In this document: positions 1 through 8,726 of the stretch, in pieces
How the letters are laid out: every line of letters starts with the position of its first letter
Numbering within the stretch: position 1 is the first letter of the stretch
Source of the DNA: Pseudomonas peradeniyensis
Lineage (GTDB): Bacteria > Pseudomonadota > Gammaproteobacteria > Pseudomonadales > Pseudomonadaceae
Reading direction: 5' to 3'
Length of the DNA: 64,000 bases
Assembly (NCBI RefSeq): GCF_014268935.2
Contig: NZ_JABWRJ020000002.1
Span: 372,001 to 436,000 of the forward strand
The notes under the pieces: model-generated
The model's input: the letters and a program-made list of their open reading frames with translations, nothing else
What the model was told of the DNA's origin: nothing
Database searches by the model: none
Position numbers and translations under genes: made by a program

Positions 1-964
1 CATCGGCCAGCAACTTGCCCTGGTTGAGCAGGGCCAGGTCCAGCGGGTCGGGCAGCAGCTTGCCCTGGGCATCGCGCACCCGCACGCCGTTGACCCAGGT
101 ACCGCTCTCGACCCGGCCGTCCGGGTGGGTCAGCTTGCCGCGACCATGGTAGGCGTCGTCGGTGAAACCGCCGACATACTGGCTGCCGTCGGCCAGCTGC
201 AAGGTGCCGCTGCCGGCAAAGCGCCAGTCGCGAAAACCTCCCTTGTAGCGGCTGCCGTCACTGCCCAGCAGTTCGCCCTGGCCGACCAGCGATCCATCCT
301 TGAAGTCGCCGATCCAGACGTCGCCGTCGGCGCTCTCGTAGCGACCCCTGCCTTCGAGGCGGTTGTCCTTGAATTCGCCGATGTACTGCTCGCCGTCGGC
401 GCTGTCGTAGGTGCCGGCGCCCTGCAGCTGGCCGTCGATGAAGTGGCCGCTGAACTGGTTGCCGCTGGCGTCGCTGCGCACCCCGGCGCCATTGGGCTTG
501 CCCTTGGCGAACAGGCCCTGGTAGCGGCTGCCGTCGGCCAGTTCGAGTTGGCCGGCACCTTCATACTGGTCGTCCTTGAACTGGCCGCGGTAGGTCTGGT
601 CGTTCTGCTTGAGCGCGCCCTCGCCGTCGCGGCGGCCATGCTTGAAGGTGCCTGCATAATGGCTGCCGGGTGTGGTCAGGTCGCCCAGCCCCTGGAACAG
701 GCCCGCACTGAACTGGCCGCGATAGACTTCACCGTTGCTGCCGTGCCATTCGCCCTGGCCATGCCACTGGCCGTCCTTGAAGGTGCCGGCGTACCAGCTG
801 CCGTTGGGGTAGTCGATGCGGCCCTCGCCTTGCAGCAGGCCGTCGACCACCTGGCCGCGGTAGCGGCCGCCGTCGGGCAGCCGGGCGTCCGGGGGCGACA
901 GCGGTTCGCCTTCGCCGCAGGCAGCGAGCAACAGGATCAGGGTCAGGGGGAGCAGGGGGCGCAT
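1..964 (-). CDS. MORN-repeat lipoprotein (partial, C-terminus outside window)
   Basis: The frame is open from an ATG at 964 to the window edge, giving 321 codons with no stop, so the gene is cut at its 3' end. The N-terminus is a short hydrophobic signal ending in a lipobox (LLAAC, Cys16), so the mature protein should be a lipoprotein of the envelope. From about residue 30 there are roughly twelve MORN-type repeats of 22-24 residues (pattern YxGxFxDGxxxGxGxxxxxDG). MORN repeats form beta-hairpin rods and often bind lipids or act as scaffolds; no catalytic domain is visible in the part present. The last residues in the window leave the repeat pattern, so another region may follow. Function is unknown; the family assignment is secure. 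Confidence 0.85.
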   Translation of the reverse strand, partial: MRPLLPLTLILLLAACGEGEPLSPPDARLPDGGRYRGQVVDGLLQGEGRIDYPNGSWYAGTFKDGQWHGQGEWHGSNGEVYRGQFSAGLFQGLGDLTTPGSHYAGTFKHGRRDGEGALKQNDQTYRGQFKDDQYEGAGQLELADGSRYQGLFAKGKPNGAGVRSDASGNQFSGHFIDGQLQGAGTYDSADGEQYIGEFKDNRLEGRGRYESADGDVWIGDFKDGSLVGQGELLGSDGSRYKGGFRDWRFAGSGTLQLADGSQYVGGFTDDAYHGRGKLTHPDGRVESGTWVNGVRVRDAQGKLLPDPLDLALLNQGKLLAD

Positions 965-1052
965 GGCGGAGTCCGGGACAATCGATGCGCCGAGTATGCC
1001 GCAGAATGCGCGGGTGCGTGAATCGGGGCCGCGTGGCGGCCCCTGGGGCGGC

Positions 1053-1508
1053 TCAGACGAAGCAGAGCGACAGCGGTTCGGCGATGTAGGCGGGTTTTTC
1101 TTCGCCTTCGATCTCGAGGGTGACGGTGGCCTTGAGCAGCCATTGCCCTGGTTTCTTCTCGGTGGCGTCGGTCAGGTCGACCTTCAGTCGCACCTGGCTG
1201 TCGACCTTCACCGGCTGGATGAAGCGCACGCTGTCCAGGCCATAGTTGACCACCATCTTCAGCCCTTCGGGCAGCACGAGGATGTCTTCCATCAGCTTGG
1301 GGATCAGCGACAGGGTGAGGAAGCCATGGGCTATGGTGGTGCCGAACGGGGTTTTGGCCGCTTTAACCGGATCGACATGGATGAACTGGAAATCGCCGGT
1401 GGCCTCGGCGAACAGGTTGATGCGTTGCTGATCGATCTTCAGCCAGGCGGAACGTCCCAGTTCCTTGCCAACGTACTGCGAAAGCTCTGTAACGGGTACA
1501 TAGGGCAT
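1053..1508 (-). CDS. MaoC-like (R)-hydratase / dehydratase
   Basis: The protein has 151 residues and a single hot-dog fold, the usual length for short MaoC-like enoyl-CoA hydratases. The hydratase-2 motif is present: ATGDFQFIHVD at residues 36-46, with the catalytic pair Asp39 and His44, followed by the glycine/serine segment AHGFLTLSL. Such enzymes hydrate trans-2-enoyl-CoA to (R)-3-hydroxyacyl-CoA, and in Pseudomonas they can link beta-oxidation to polyhydroxyalkanoate or lipid synthesis; that role is inferred from the family. The gene stands alone, divergent from lrgA, with a short untranslated gap towards the MORN gene. The start at 1508 opens directly into the conserved N-terminus. Confidence 0.88.
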   Translation of the reverse strand: MPYVPVTELSQYVGKELGRSAWLKIDQQRINLFAEATGDFQFIHVDPVKAAKTPFGTTIAHGFLTLSLIPKLMEDILVLPEGLKMVVNYGLDSVRFIQPVKVDSQVRLKVDLTDATEKKPGQWLLKATVTLEIEGEEKPAYIAEPLSLCFV

Positions 1509-1626
1509 CGCGACATCTCCAGATTGTCATTTGGTACGAATGTGCAAGATCAGCACGGCGAACCGTTTCAGTCAAGTTGCCCGCTTTTCGCCGAATATCG
1601 CCTTATAGGCAATTGCTTAGCGTGCT

Positions 1627-1632
1627 TATAAT
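1627..1632 (+). promoter_or_regulatory. Candidate -10 element upstream of the LrgA-like gene
   Basis: A perfect TATAAT hexamer lies 27 bases before the ATG at 1660. A matching -35 is poor (TTATAG about 18 bases upstream), so this is a plausible but unproven promoter for the lrgA-lrgB-LON group. Confidence 0.4.
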
Positions 1633-1659
1633 GGTCGCCATGCTCTGAGGGAGGTCCAT

Positions 1660-2022
1660 ATGCTGTTGCGTGGTTTGACCTGGCTGGTGCTGTTCCAGTT
1701 GCTGGGAACGGCGATCAACCACCTGTTGCTGCCCATCCTGCCTGGTCCCATCATCGGCCTGTTGCTGCTGATGGTCTTCCTGATGATCCGCGGCGAGGTC
1801 GGCGAGCCGCTCAACGAGGCCGCCGGCAGCCTGTTGCGCTACCTGCCGCTGCTGCTGGTGCCGCCGGCGGTGGGGGTGATGGTCTATGCCAGGGACATCG
1901 CCGCCGACTTCTGGGCCATCGTCGGAGCCTTGCTGATCTCCTGCCTGCTGACCCTGGTGTTCGTCGGCGTGCTGATGCAGAAGCTTATCCACCGCCAGGG
2001 CAAGCGCGAGGAGCAGCCATGA
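1660..2022 (+). CDS. CidA/LrgA family membrane protein
   Basis: This 120-residue hydrophobic protein has about four membrane segments and the LrgA/CidA/YohJ pattern, including LPGPIIGLLLLMVFL near residues 27-41 and the LLFVPPAVGVM-like segment LLVPPAVGVMVY near 68-79. LrgA/CidA proteins are holin-like inner-membrane proteins associated with murein hydrolase export, autolysis or overflow-metabolite transport; which of these applies here cannot be told from sequence. A strong GAGGGAGG Shine-Dalgarno precedes the ATG. The stop overlaps the start of the next gene (ATGA), so the pair is translationally coupled with its LrgB partner. Confidence 0.9.
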   Translation: MLLRGLTWLVLFQLLGTAINHLLLPILPGPIIGLLLLMVFLMIRGEVGEPLNEAAGSLLRYLPLLLVPPAVGVMVYARDIAADFWAIVGALLISCLLTLVFVGVLMQKLIHRQGKREEQP

Positions 2023-2735
2023 TCCTCGACTGGCACGGCACGCTCGAGGCGGTCATCCATCATCCGTTGTTCGGCATAGGCATTACCCTGGCCGCCTACC
2101 AGCTGGTGCTGGCGGGTTACGAGAAGACCCGCTGGATCTTCCTGCAACCGGTGCTGGTGTCGATGCTGGTGGTGATCGGCATCCTCCTGGCCTGCGGCAT
2201 CGACTACGCCGAATACCGCAAGAGCACCGAGATCATGAATATCCTCCTGGGGCCGGCCACCGTGGCCCTGGCGGTGCCGCTCTACCTCAACCTGCGGCGT
2301 ATTCGGCAGCTGTTCTGGCCGACATTTACTACGCTGGTAGTCGGAGGCCTGTTCGCCACCGTGGCGTGCCTGGTGCTGGGGTGGTGGTTCGGTGCCGAAA
2401 GGATGATCCTGATGACCATGGCGCCGAAGTCGGTCACTTCGCCGATCGCCATGCTGGTGGCCGAGCAGATCGGCGGGGTGGCGGCGCTGGCCGCGGTGTT
2501 CGTGCTGATCACTGGGGTGATCGGCGCGATCTTCGGCCCGGCGCTGTTGACCCGCTGCGGCGTGCTCAGCCCCGAGGCACGGGGCATGGCGCTGGGAGTG
2601 ACCGCCCACGCGGTGGGCACTTCGGTGGCCTTGCAGGAAAGTGACGAATGCGGCGCCTTCGCCGCGCTGGCGATGAGCCTGATGGGGGTGGCCACGGCGG
2701 TGTTCCTGCCGTTGGCGGTCAGCCTGGTGGCTTGA
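2019..2735 (+). CDS. LrgB/CidB family membrane protein
   Basis: The protein has 238 residues with about seven to eight membrane segments, the standard LrgB/YohK size. It carries the family segments LMTMAPKSVTSPIAM (about residues 130-144) and the C-terminal HAVGTSVALQ. LrgB proteins work with LrgA partners and some plant relatives transport glycolate/glycerate; the substrate here is unknown. Its ATG overlaps the stop of the LrgA-like gene by four bases, and the LON-domain gene follows after nine bases, so the three genes look like one transcription unit. Confidence 0.92.
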   Translation: MILDWHGTLEAVIHHPLFGIGITLAAYQLVLAGYEKTRWIFLQPVLVSMLVVIGILLACGIDYAEYRKSTEIMNILLGPATVALAVPLYLNLRRIRQLFWPTFTTLVVGGLFATVACLVLGWWFGAERMILMTMAPKSVTSPIAMLVAEQIGGVAALAAVFVLITGVIGAIFGPALLTRCGVLSPEARGMALGVTAHAVGTSVALQESDECGAFAALAMSLMGVATAVFLPLAVSLVA

Positions 2736-2744
2736 GGAGTCGAG

Positions 2745-3335
2745 ATGACGTTACCGCTGTTTCCCCTCAATACCGTGCTGTTCCCCGGTTGCCTGCTCGA
2801 CCTGCAGATCTTCGAGGCGCGCTACCTGGACATGATCGGCCGCTGCATGAAGCAGGGCGCCGGTTTCGGCGTGGTGTGCATCCTCGAAGGCGAACAGGTG
2901 GGCAAGGCGCCGCCGGTGGTGGCCTCGGTCGGCTGCGAGGCGCTGATCCGCGACTTCGTGCAGCAGGATAACGGCCTGCTGGGCATCCGTGTCGAGGGCG
3001 TGCGGCGGTTTCGCGTCGAGCGGACCGAGGTGCAGAAGGACCAGCTGATGCTCGCCGAGGTGCAATGGCTGCCGGACCTGGCGGACAGCCCGTTGGTGGA
3101 GCAGGACGACGACCTGCTGGCCCTGCTGCTGGCGTTGGGTGAGCATCCGATGGTCGAGGCGCTGGACATGCCGCGCGACGTGGACGGGCGCCAGTCGCTG
3201 GGCAACCAGCTGGCCTACCTGCTGCCGTTCATGGAGGAGGACAAGCTCGACCTGCTGGCCATCGATTCGCCACAGCTCAGGCTGGAGGCGATCCAGGCGT
3301 TGCTCGAGCGGATCCAGGGCGAGTTGTTCGCCTGA
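2745..3335 (+). CDS. LON N-terminal (substrate-binding) domain protein
   Basis: The protein has 196 residues and consists of the LonN/PUA-like domain alone. It opens with LPLFPLNTVLFPGCLLDLQI and continues with FEARYLDM, both hallmarks of the substrate-binding domain of Lon protease. No AAA+ ATPase or Ser-Lys protease domain follows, so it is not a protease. Stand-alone LON-domain proteins are common in proteobacteria and are often annotated as peptidase S16; their function is not known. It follows lrgB by nine bases with a GAG-rich ribosome site. A REP block lies directly after the stop and probably stabilises or ends the transcript. Confidence 0.9.
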   Translation: MTLPLFPLNTVLFPGCLLDLQIFEARYLDMIGRCMKQGAGFGVVCILEGEQVGKAPPVVASVGCEALIRDFVQQDNGLLGIRVEGVRRFRVERTEVQKDQLMLAEVQWLPDLADSPLVEQDDDLLALLLALGEHPMVEALDMPRDVDGRQSLGNQLAYLLPFMEEDKLDLLAIDSPQLRLEAIQALLERIQGELFA

Positions 3336-3368
3336 TCAGGCTCGCTCCCCCAGCGGCCCATGCGATCC

Positions 3369-3500
3369 CTGTAGGAGCGGCCTTGCCGATGCGTCGGACC
3401 GGTCGGAAAGGGCCGCAAAGCGGCCCCGACAATATCAGCTTGATGCGCAGATCTGGGGGCGCTTCGCACCCCTTTCGCGACACAAGGCCGCTCCTACAGG
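3369..3500. repeat. REP palindrome pair, family B
   Basis: Two inverted copies of the GTAGGAGCGGCC...AAGGGCCGCAAAGCGGCCCC element face each other between convergent genes. The ends CTGTAGGAGCGGCC and GGCCGCTCCTACAG are exact reverse complements. Confidence 0.85.
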
Positions 3501-3514
3501 GTTTTGCGATAGCG

Positions 3515-4831
3515 TCAGTACTGGTAACGCAACAACGCCTTGGGCAGCGCATGCAAGGCAAAGAACGCCAGCAACGCGACGCACGCCGGCAGCACCAGCC
3601 ACCACACCCTTTGCGGCAGCGCCACCAGTGGCTGGCGATGCTGCACCAGGGTCAGGCTCGCCGCGCACACGCAGCACGCCAGCAGTGCCCCGGCGAGGAT
3701 GTCGGTCGGCCAGTGCGCCCCGAGGTACACCCGCGACAAGGCGATCGCCAGCGCCGGCAGGCAGCCCAGCATGACCCAGGTCAGGCGCATGCGCGGCGGC
3801 TGGCCGCGTCCGGCCAGCACTGCCAGCACCAGGAAGAAGGCGAACGACGCCGAGCTGTGGCCGCTGGGCATGCTGTAGCTGGTCAGCGGATCGACCAGCA
3901 CTTCCGGACGGGCGCGGGCGAACAGCCACTTCAAGGTGCCGTTGGCGGCGGCGGTGCCGATCAGCGTCGCGCCGGCGAACAAGGCATGGCGCCATTGCCG
4001 GGCCAGCAGCAGCAGGCCGGTTAGCAGGCCTCCCAGGAAGAACTGGGTGCGGAAGTCGCCCAGGCGGGTGACCAGCACCACGGCGCCGTCGATCACCTGG
4101 CTGCGGTGTTCCTGGACCAGGGTCATCACGCCCTGGTCGAACTCGCTCAGGTACGGCCAGCCGATGAACAGCGCGGCCACGGCCAGGCCGCTGAGGGCGG
4201 CGATCAACCGGGTGCCATGGCGCTGGTCGCGAATGCTGGTGCTCAGGCTCAGGCCGATCAACACCGCCAGGGTGCCGATGACGATCCCGGCGTCCAGCCA
4301 GAATCCTTCGGGCAGTGGCAGGCGCATGGCCGCGCCGGTGGCCCAGCCCGGCAGCAGGTAGGCCACCGACCAGCCAGCGCCGGCCACCAGGCTCACGGCG
4401 ATGAAGCGCGGCAGCGGCATGTCGAACATGCCGGCGACCATCGGCAGCATCGGCCGCAGCGGGCCGATGAAGCGGCCGACCAGCAGGCTGGCGATGCCGT
4501 AGCGCTGGAAGTACGCCTCGGCGCTGCCGATCCACTCCGGGTGGCTGCGCAGCAGCGGCAGGCGGCGGATGTTCTGGTGGAAGTACTTGCCGATGCCGTA
4601 GGAGATCGCATCGCCCAGCAGGCCGCCGAGGAAGCCCAGCAGCAGGGTCTCGCCGAGGCTGAAGGCACCGCTGCCGGCCAGCACGGCGACGGCGAACAGC
4701 AGCACGGTGCCGGGCACGATGATGCCGGCGATCGCCAGGCATTCAACGCAGGCCACGATGAAGATGGCCAGGCCCAGCCACTGCGGGTTGGCGCCAAGCC
4801 AGGTGGTCAGGCTGTCGAGCCATTGGCCCAT
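3515..4831 (-). CDS. DedA-PAP2 phosphatase fusion membrane protein
   Basis: This 438-residue polytopic protein joins two families. Residues 1 to about 200 are a DedA/SNARE-associated domain with the GRFIGPLRPMLPMVAG segment typical of DedA. Residues of about 225-400 are a PAP2 lipid phosphatase with all three active-site motifs: KWLFARARP, PSGHSS and SRVYLGAHWPTD. PAP2 enzymes dephosphorylate lipid pyrophosphates such as undecaprenyl-PP or phosphatidate, and some DedA proteins are undecaprenyl-phosphate translocases. A combined dephosphorylation and recycling role is therefore an attractive inference, but the substrate is not shown. It lies three bases downstream of the DNA glycosylase gene on the same strand, so the two are probably co-transcribed. 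Confidence 0.9.
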   Translation of the reverse strand: MGQWLDSLTTWLGANPQWLGLAIFIVACVECLAIAGIIVPGTVLLFAVAVLAGSGAFSLGETLLLGFLGGLLGDAISYGIGKYFHQNIRRLPLLRSHPEWIGSAEAYFQRYGIASLLVGRFIGPLRPMLPMVAGMFDMPLPRFIAVSLVAGAGWSVAYLLPGWATGAAMRLPLPEGFWLDAGIVIGTLAVLIGLSLSTSIRDQRHGTRLIAALSGLAVAALFIGWPYLSEFDQGVMTLVQEHRSQVIDGAVVLVTRLGDFRTQFFLGGLLTGLLLLARQWRHALFAGATLIGTAAANGTLKWLFARARPEVLVDPLTSYSMPSGHSSASFAFFLVLAVLAGRGQPPRMRLTWVMLGCLPALAIALSRVYLGAHWPTDILAGALLACCVCAASLTLVQHRQPLVALPQRVWWLVLPACVALLAFFALHALPKALLRYQY

Positions 4832-4834
4832 GGT

Positions 4835-5527
4835 TCAGTTTCCTTGTTCGAGCATGAAGAAGTCTTTCCCTTCGACCTGGCCGCGGCGCAGCGGGTTTCG
4901 GGTGCAGAAGCGCGCGTAGTCGGCATCGACGAAGCGGTAGGGCAGGTGTTCGTCGCGGCCGTGGGGGATGCCCAGGCGGGTGGTCTGGATCACCCGTGGC
5001 ACCGGGATGCCGCAGTCCTCGACATACAGGCGTTCGGGGTCGAAGCGCCGGGCGTCCCAGTGCGGCACCTTCAGGCCCATGGCCCGGCACAGCAGGGTCT
5101 GGCCGTTGCACAGGCGCTCGGGCGGGCGCAGGTTGCCGCTGGCATCGGGGTTGTTCAGCTGCATCCGGGCCAGGCTGTTGGCGTCGGAGATGGCGTCGGT
5201 CCAGGGATAGGCGGACTTGATCAGCACCGCGTTGCCCGGGCCCTGGGCGCTGAAGTTCAGCGAGTCGCCGCCACGGGCGTAATACATGTAGATGTGCCCG
5301 CCATCGAGGAACAGCGCCTTGCGCTTCTCGGTGAAGCCGAGGGAGGCGTGGCTGCCCTTGTCGGTCAGGTAGTAGGCCTCGGTCTCGATGATCCGCGCCG
5401 CCAGCCAGAGATCGCCGTGGCGATGGCGGATGACCTTGCCCAGCAGTTCGCGGGCGAGGGTCTGGGCGTCGCGGTCGAAGAAGCTGTCGGGCAAGGCCCG
5501 GGCCGGGCAGGGGGCTGGGACGGACAT
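4835..5527 (-). CDS. DNA-3-methyladenine glycosylase (AAG/MPG family)
   Basis: The 230-residue protein matches the alkyladenine glycosylase fold found in eukaryotic AAG and Bacillus Aag, unrelated to E. coli AlkA. Visible motifs are LARELLGKV near the N-terminus, the active-site segment ARIIETEAYY with the general-base Glu at about residues 48-50, SHASLGFTEKRKALF, and the DNA-contacting YMYYARG. It removes 3-methyladenine and related alkylated or deaminated purines in base-excision repair. The start at 5527 gives a short proline-rich leader before the conserved domain. It is followed after three bases by the DedA-PAP2 gene, an arrangement with no obvious functional link. Confidence 0.93.
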   Translation of the reverse strand: MSVPAPCPARALPDSFFDRDAQTLARELLGKVIRHRHGDLWLAARIIETEAYYLTDKGSHASLGFTEKRKALFLDGGHIYMYYARGGDSLNFSAQGPGNAVLIKSAYPWTDAISDANSLARMQLNNPDASGNLRPPERLCNGQTLLCRAMGLKVPHWDARRFDPERLYVEDCGIPVPRVIQTTRLGIPHGRDEHLPYRFVDADYARFCTRNPLRRGQVEGKDFFMLEQGN

Positions 5528-5601
5528 ACGCGCGGTTCGTGGCTATAAAGGCGGCGATGATAGCAATGAATGGCTTAATCTTGGCTGAATCAGGTTGACG
5601 C

Positions 5602-5677
5602 CATCGCGGGGCAAGCCCGCTCCCACGCAAATGGCTGCATGCCCCGTAGGGCGTGGGAGCGGGCTTGCCCCGCGATG
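5602..5677. repeat. REP palindrome pair, family A
   Basis: An inverted pair of the GCGGGGCAAGCCCGCTCCCACG element lies between the divergent glycosylase and proA genes, upstream of both. The two arms are exact reverse complements over about 26 bases. Confidence 0.85.
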
Positions 5678-5783
5678 AGGCTGAGGTGCGTTTCGATATG
5701 GGTGGTTACATCTTTCCTACACATTCCTCCCAGCATTTTCTACCATCCGCCACCCGCCGCTGGGCGTACCCGAGCGCTCCAGT

Positions 5784-5789
5784 TATAAT
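5784..5789 (+). promoter_or_regulatory. Candidate -10 element of proA
   Basis: A perfect TATAAT lies 34 bases before the proA start. The -35 region at 17 bases (TGGGCG) is a poor match, so confidence is limited. Confidence 0.4.
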
Positions 5790-5823
5790 CAGCCGATTTC
5801 CCCTTTGCCAAGACACCGAACCC

Positions 5824-7095
5824 ATGACCGAGTCCGTTCTTGACTACATGACCCGCCTGGGTCGCGCCGCCCGTGAGGCCTCGCGGGTGATCGGCCGTGC
5901 CAGCACCGCGCAGAAGAACCGCGCCCTGCAGGCCGCCGCCGATGCCCTCGACGCGGCCCGCGACGCGCTCACCGCAGCCAACGAACAGGACCTGGCCAAC
6001 GGTCGCAAGAACGGCCTGGAGCCGGCGCTGCTCGACCGCCTGGCGCTTACCCCGGCACGCATCGACGGCATGATCACCGGCCTGCGCCAGGTGGCCAGCC
6101 TGCCGGATCCGGTCGGCGCCATCCGCGACATGAGCTACCGCCCGTCGGGCATCCAGGTTGGCAAGATGCGCGTGCCGCTGGGGGTCATCGGCATCATCTA
6201 CGAATCGCGCCCCAACGTGACCATCGACGCCGCCAGCCTGTGCCTGAAGTCGGGCAACGCCACCATCCTGCGCGGCGGCTCCGAGGCCATCCATTCCAAC
6301 CGCGCCATCGCCGCCTGCATCCAGCGCGGCCTGGCCGAGGCCGGCCTGCCACCGGCGGTGGTGCAGGTGGTCGAGACCACCGACCGCGAGGCCGTGGGCG
6401 CGCTGATCAGCATGCCGGAGTTCGTCGACGTGATCGTCCCGCGCGGCGGCCGTGGCCTGATCGAACGCATCAGCCGCGACGCCCGGGTGCCGGTGATCAA
6501 GCACCTGGACGGCATCTGCCATGTCTTCGTCGATGCCCATGCCGACCTGGACAAGGCCTGGCGCGTGGCATTCAACGCCAAGACCTACCGCTACGGCATC
6601 TGCGGCGCCATGGAAACCCTGCTGGTGGACCAGGCCGTGGCCGAGCGCTTCCTGCCGGAAATGGCCCGCCGCTTCCACGACAAGGGGGTCGAGCTGCGTG
6701 GCTGCGAGCGCACCCGGGCGATCATCGATGCCAAGCCGGCCAGCGAAGACGACTGGCACACCGAATACCTCGACGCGATCCTGTCGATCCGCGTCGTCGA
6801 AGGCCTGGAACAGGCCATCGAGCACATCAACCACTACGGCTCGCACCACACCGACTCGATCATCACCGAGCACCAGGGTCAGTCCCGGCGTTTCATCGCC
6901 GAGGTCGACTCGGCGTCGGTCATGCTCAACACCCCGACCTGCTTCGCCGATGGCTTCGAGTACGGCCTGGGCGCGGAGATCGGCATCTCCACCGACAAGC
7001 TGCACGCCCGCGGCCCGGTCGGCCTGGAAGGCCTGACCTGCGAGAAGTACGTGGTGATCGGCGACGGCCAGCTGCGCGGCCAGGAGTCGTGCTGA
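5824..7095 (+). CDS. proA: Gamma-glutamyl phosphate reductase
   Basis: ProA reduces gamma-glutamyl phosphate to glutamate-5-semialdehyde with NADPH, the second step of proline synthesis. The protein has 423 residues, the standard length. Diagnostic segments include [16 protein letters not shown], the [11 protein letters not shown] segment, and [18 protein letters not shown] with the catalytic Cys. The frame is open upstream to 5653, but the family N-terminus ([17 protein letters not shown]) begins at the ATG at 5824, so that start is used. nadD begins at a TTG one base after the stop, so proA heads a long co-directional run into cell-wall genes. Confidence 0.97.
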   Translation: MTESVLDYMTRLGRAAREASRVIGRASTAQKNRALQAAADALDAARDALTAANEQDLANGRKNGLEPALLDRLALTPARIDGMITGLRQVASLPDPVGAIRDMSYRPSGIQVGKMRVPLGVIGIIYESRPNVTIDAASLCLKSGNATILRGGSEAIHSNRAIAACIQRGLAEAGLPPAVVQVVETTDREAVGALISMPEFVDVIVPRGGRGLIERISRDARVPVIKHLDGICHVFVDAHADLDKAWRVAFNAKTYRYGICGAMETLLVDQAVAERFLPEMARRFHDKGVELRGCERTRAIIDAKPASEDDWHTEYLDAILSIRVVEGLEQAIEHINHYGSHHTDSIITEHQGQSRRFIAEVDSASVMLNTPTCFADGFEYGLGAEIGISTDKLHARGPVGLEGLTCEKYVVIGDGQLRGQESC

Positions 7096-7096
7096 G

Positions 7097-7756
7097 TTGA
7101 GCAAGGCGGTGGCAGTCCGGCGCGTCGGCATTCTCGGCGGTACCTTCGACCCGGTGCATATCGGCCACCTGCGCAGCGCGCTGGAAGTGGCCGAGTTCAT
7201 GCATCTGGACGAACTGCGCCTGTTGCCCAACGCCCGCCCGCCGCACCGCGACACGCCGCAGGTGTCGGCCCAGGACCGCCTGGCCATGGTGCGCAGCGCC
7301 GTGCAGGGCGTCGAACGCCTGAGCGTGGATGACCGCGAGCTGGCCCGCGACAAGCCGTCGTACACCATCGACACCCTTGAATCGATCCGTGCGCAGCTGC
7401 ACGCGCACGACCAGTTGTTCCTGGTGCTGGGCTGGGACGCGTTCTGCGGCCTGCCCAGCTGGCATCGCTGGGAAGAACTGCTGCAACACTGTCACATCCT
7501 GGTGCTGGAACGCCCGGATGCCGATGTCGAACCCCCCGACGCGCTGCGCAACCTGCTGGCGGCGCGCTCGGAGAGCGATCCCACCGCCATGTCCGGCCCG
7601 GCGGGGCACATTTCGTTCGTCTGGCAGACCCCGCTTGCGGTGTCCGCCACACAGATCCGACAGCTGCTGGCCAGCGGCAAGTCGGCGCGGTTCCTGGTGC
7701 CGGACGCAGTACTGGCCTATATCGAGGCGCACGATCTGTATCGTGTGTCCAACTGA
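7097..7756 (+). CDS. nadD: Nicotinate-nucleotide adenylyltransferase
   Basis: NadD adenylates nicotinic acid mononucleotide to deamido-NAD in NAD synthesis. The 219-residue protein shows the nucleotidyltransferase signature [13 protein letters not shown] at residues 14-26, with the catalytic HxGH at 21-24, and the C-terminal [10 protein letters not shown] (ISxTxxR equivalent). The start is a TTG at 7097, one base after the proA stop; the next methionine would cut into the nucleotide-binding loop, so TTG is well supported. proA and rsfS flank it as in other pseudomonads. Confidence 0.96.
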   Translation: MSKAVAVRRVGILGGTFDPVHIGHLRSALEVAEFMHLDELRLLPNARPPHRDTPQVSAQDRLAMVRSAVQGVERLSVDDRELARDKPSYTIDTLESIRAQLHAHDQLFLVLGWDAFCGLPSWHRWEELLQHCHILVLERPDADVEPPDALRNLLAARSESDPTAMSGPAGHISFVWQTPLAVSATQIRQLLASGKSARFLVPDAVLAYIEAHDLYRVSN

Positions 7757-7800
7757 CGGTGCCCATGGGCGCCTCACTTAATGAGTTGAACGAGTTTTAT

Positions 7801-8232
7801 ATGAGCAAGCAGAAAATCAATGGCATCAGTGGCGAAGAGCTGGTCAAACTGACCATCAGCGCCCTGGAAGACGTCAAGGCCCAGGACATCCAGGTCATCG
7901 ATGTGCGCGAAAAGCACAGCCTGACCGACTACATGATCATTGCCACCGGTACCTCCAATCGCCAGATCAACGCGATGCTGGAAAAGGTCCGTGAAACGGT
8001 GAAGAAAGAAGGTGCGCAACCCCTGGGTGAAGAGGGCAAGGGCGACAGCGACTGGGTCCTGCTGGACCTGAACGACGTCATCGTCCACATGATGACCGCC
8101 GCTGCCCGCCAGTTCTACGACCTGGAGCGCCTGTGGCTGGGTGCCGAGCAGAGCCGTGCCGCCGATGCCAAGCACCACAGTCCGGAAAACGCCAGCGACT
8201 ACTTCACCGACAAGCTCAAAGACCGGGAATAA
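7801..8232 (+). CDS. rsfS: Ribosomal silencing factor RsfS
   Basis: RsfS (YbeB/Iojap) binds ribosomal protein uL14 on the 50S subunit and blocks subunit joining when nutrients are short. The protein has 143 residues, with the conserved core DIQVIDVREKHSLTDYMIIATG and, further on, GDSDWVLLDLNDVIVHMM. The frame continues upstream to 7759, but homologues begin close to MSKQKI, so the ATG at 7801 is preferred. The Shine-Dalgarno is weak. rlmH, another 50S-associated factor, follows after nine bases, so the two are almost certainly co-transcribed. Confidence 0.95.
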   Translation: MSKQKINGISGEELVKLTISALEDVKAQDIQVIDVREKHSLTDYMIIATGTSNRQINAMLEKVRETVKKEGAQPLGEEGKGDSDWVLLDLNDVIVHMMTAAARQFYDLERLWLGAEQSRAADAKHHSPENASDYFTDKLKDRE

Positions 8233-8241
8233 GGAAGCGCC

Positions 8242-8709
8242 GTGCGTCTGCGTCTGATCGCGGTCGGCTCGCGCATGCCCAAGTGGGTCGAGGAAGGCTG
8301 GCATGAGTATGCCAAGCGCCTGCCCCCGGAGCTTGCGCTGGAGCTGGTGGAAATCCCGCTGAACACCCGCGGCAAGAACGCCGATGTCGCCCGCCTGATC
8401 CGTCAGGAGGGCGAGGCGATGCTGAGCAAGGTGCAGCCAGGGGAACGCATCGTCACCCTCGAGGTCCATGGCAAGCCCTGGAGTACCGAGCAACTGGCGG
8501 GCGAGCTGGACCGTTGGCGCCTGGATGCGCGTACGGTCAACCTGATGGTGGGCGGCCCGGAGGGGCTGGCGCCGGAAGTCTGCGCGCGTAGCGAACAGCG
8601 CTGGTCGCTGTCGCCGCTGACGTTGCCGCACCCGTTGGTAAGGATACTCATCGGCGAGCAGATCTACCGCGCCTGGACCGTGCTGTCCGGGCATCCCTAC
8701 CACAAATGA
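8242..8709 (+). CDS. rlmH: 23S rRNA (pseudouridine1915-N3)-methyltransferase
   Basis: RlmH methylates pseudouridine 1915 in helix 69 of 23S rRNA using S-adenosylmethionine. The protein has 155 residues, the exact family size, starts at GTG, and has the SPOUT-fold segments [14 protein letters not shown] and [13 protein letters not shown] (the SAM-binding knot) plus the C-terminal [18 protein letters not shown]. An AAGGAAG ribosome site sits just upstream. It lies between rsfS and mrdA, the conserved arrangement in gammaproteobacteria. Confidence 0.97.
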   Translation: MRLRLIAVGSRMPKWVEEGWHEYAKRLPPELALELVEIPLNTRGKNADVARLIRQEGEAMLSKVQPGERIVTLEVHGKPWSTEQLAGELDRWRLDARTVNLMVGGPEGLAPEVCARSEQRWSLSPLTLPHPLVRILIGEQIYRAWTVLSGHPYHK

Positions 8710-8726
8710 ACCTGTAAGCCTGTCCG

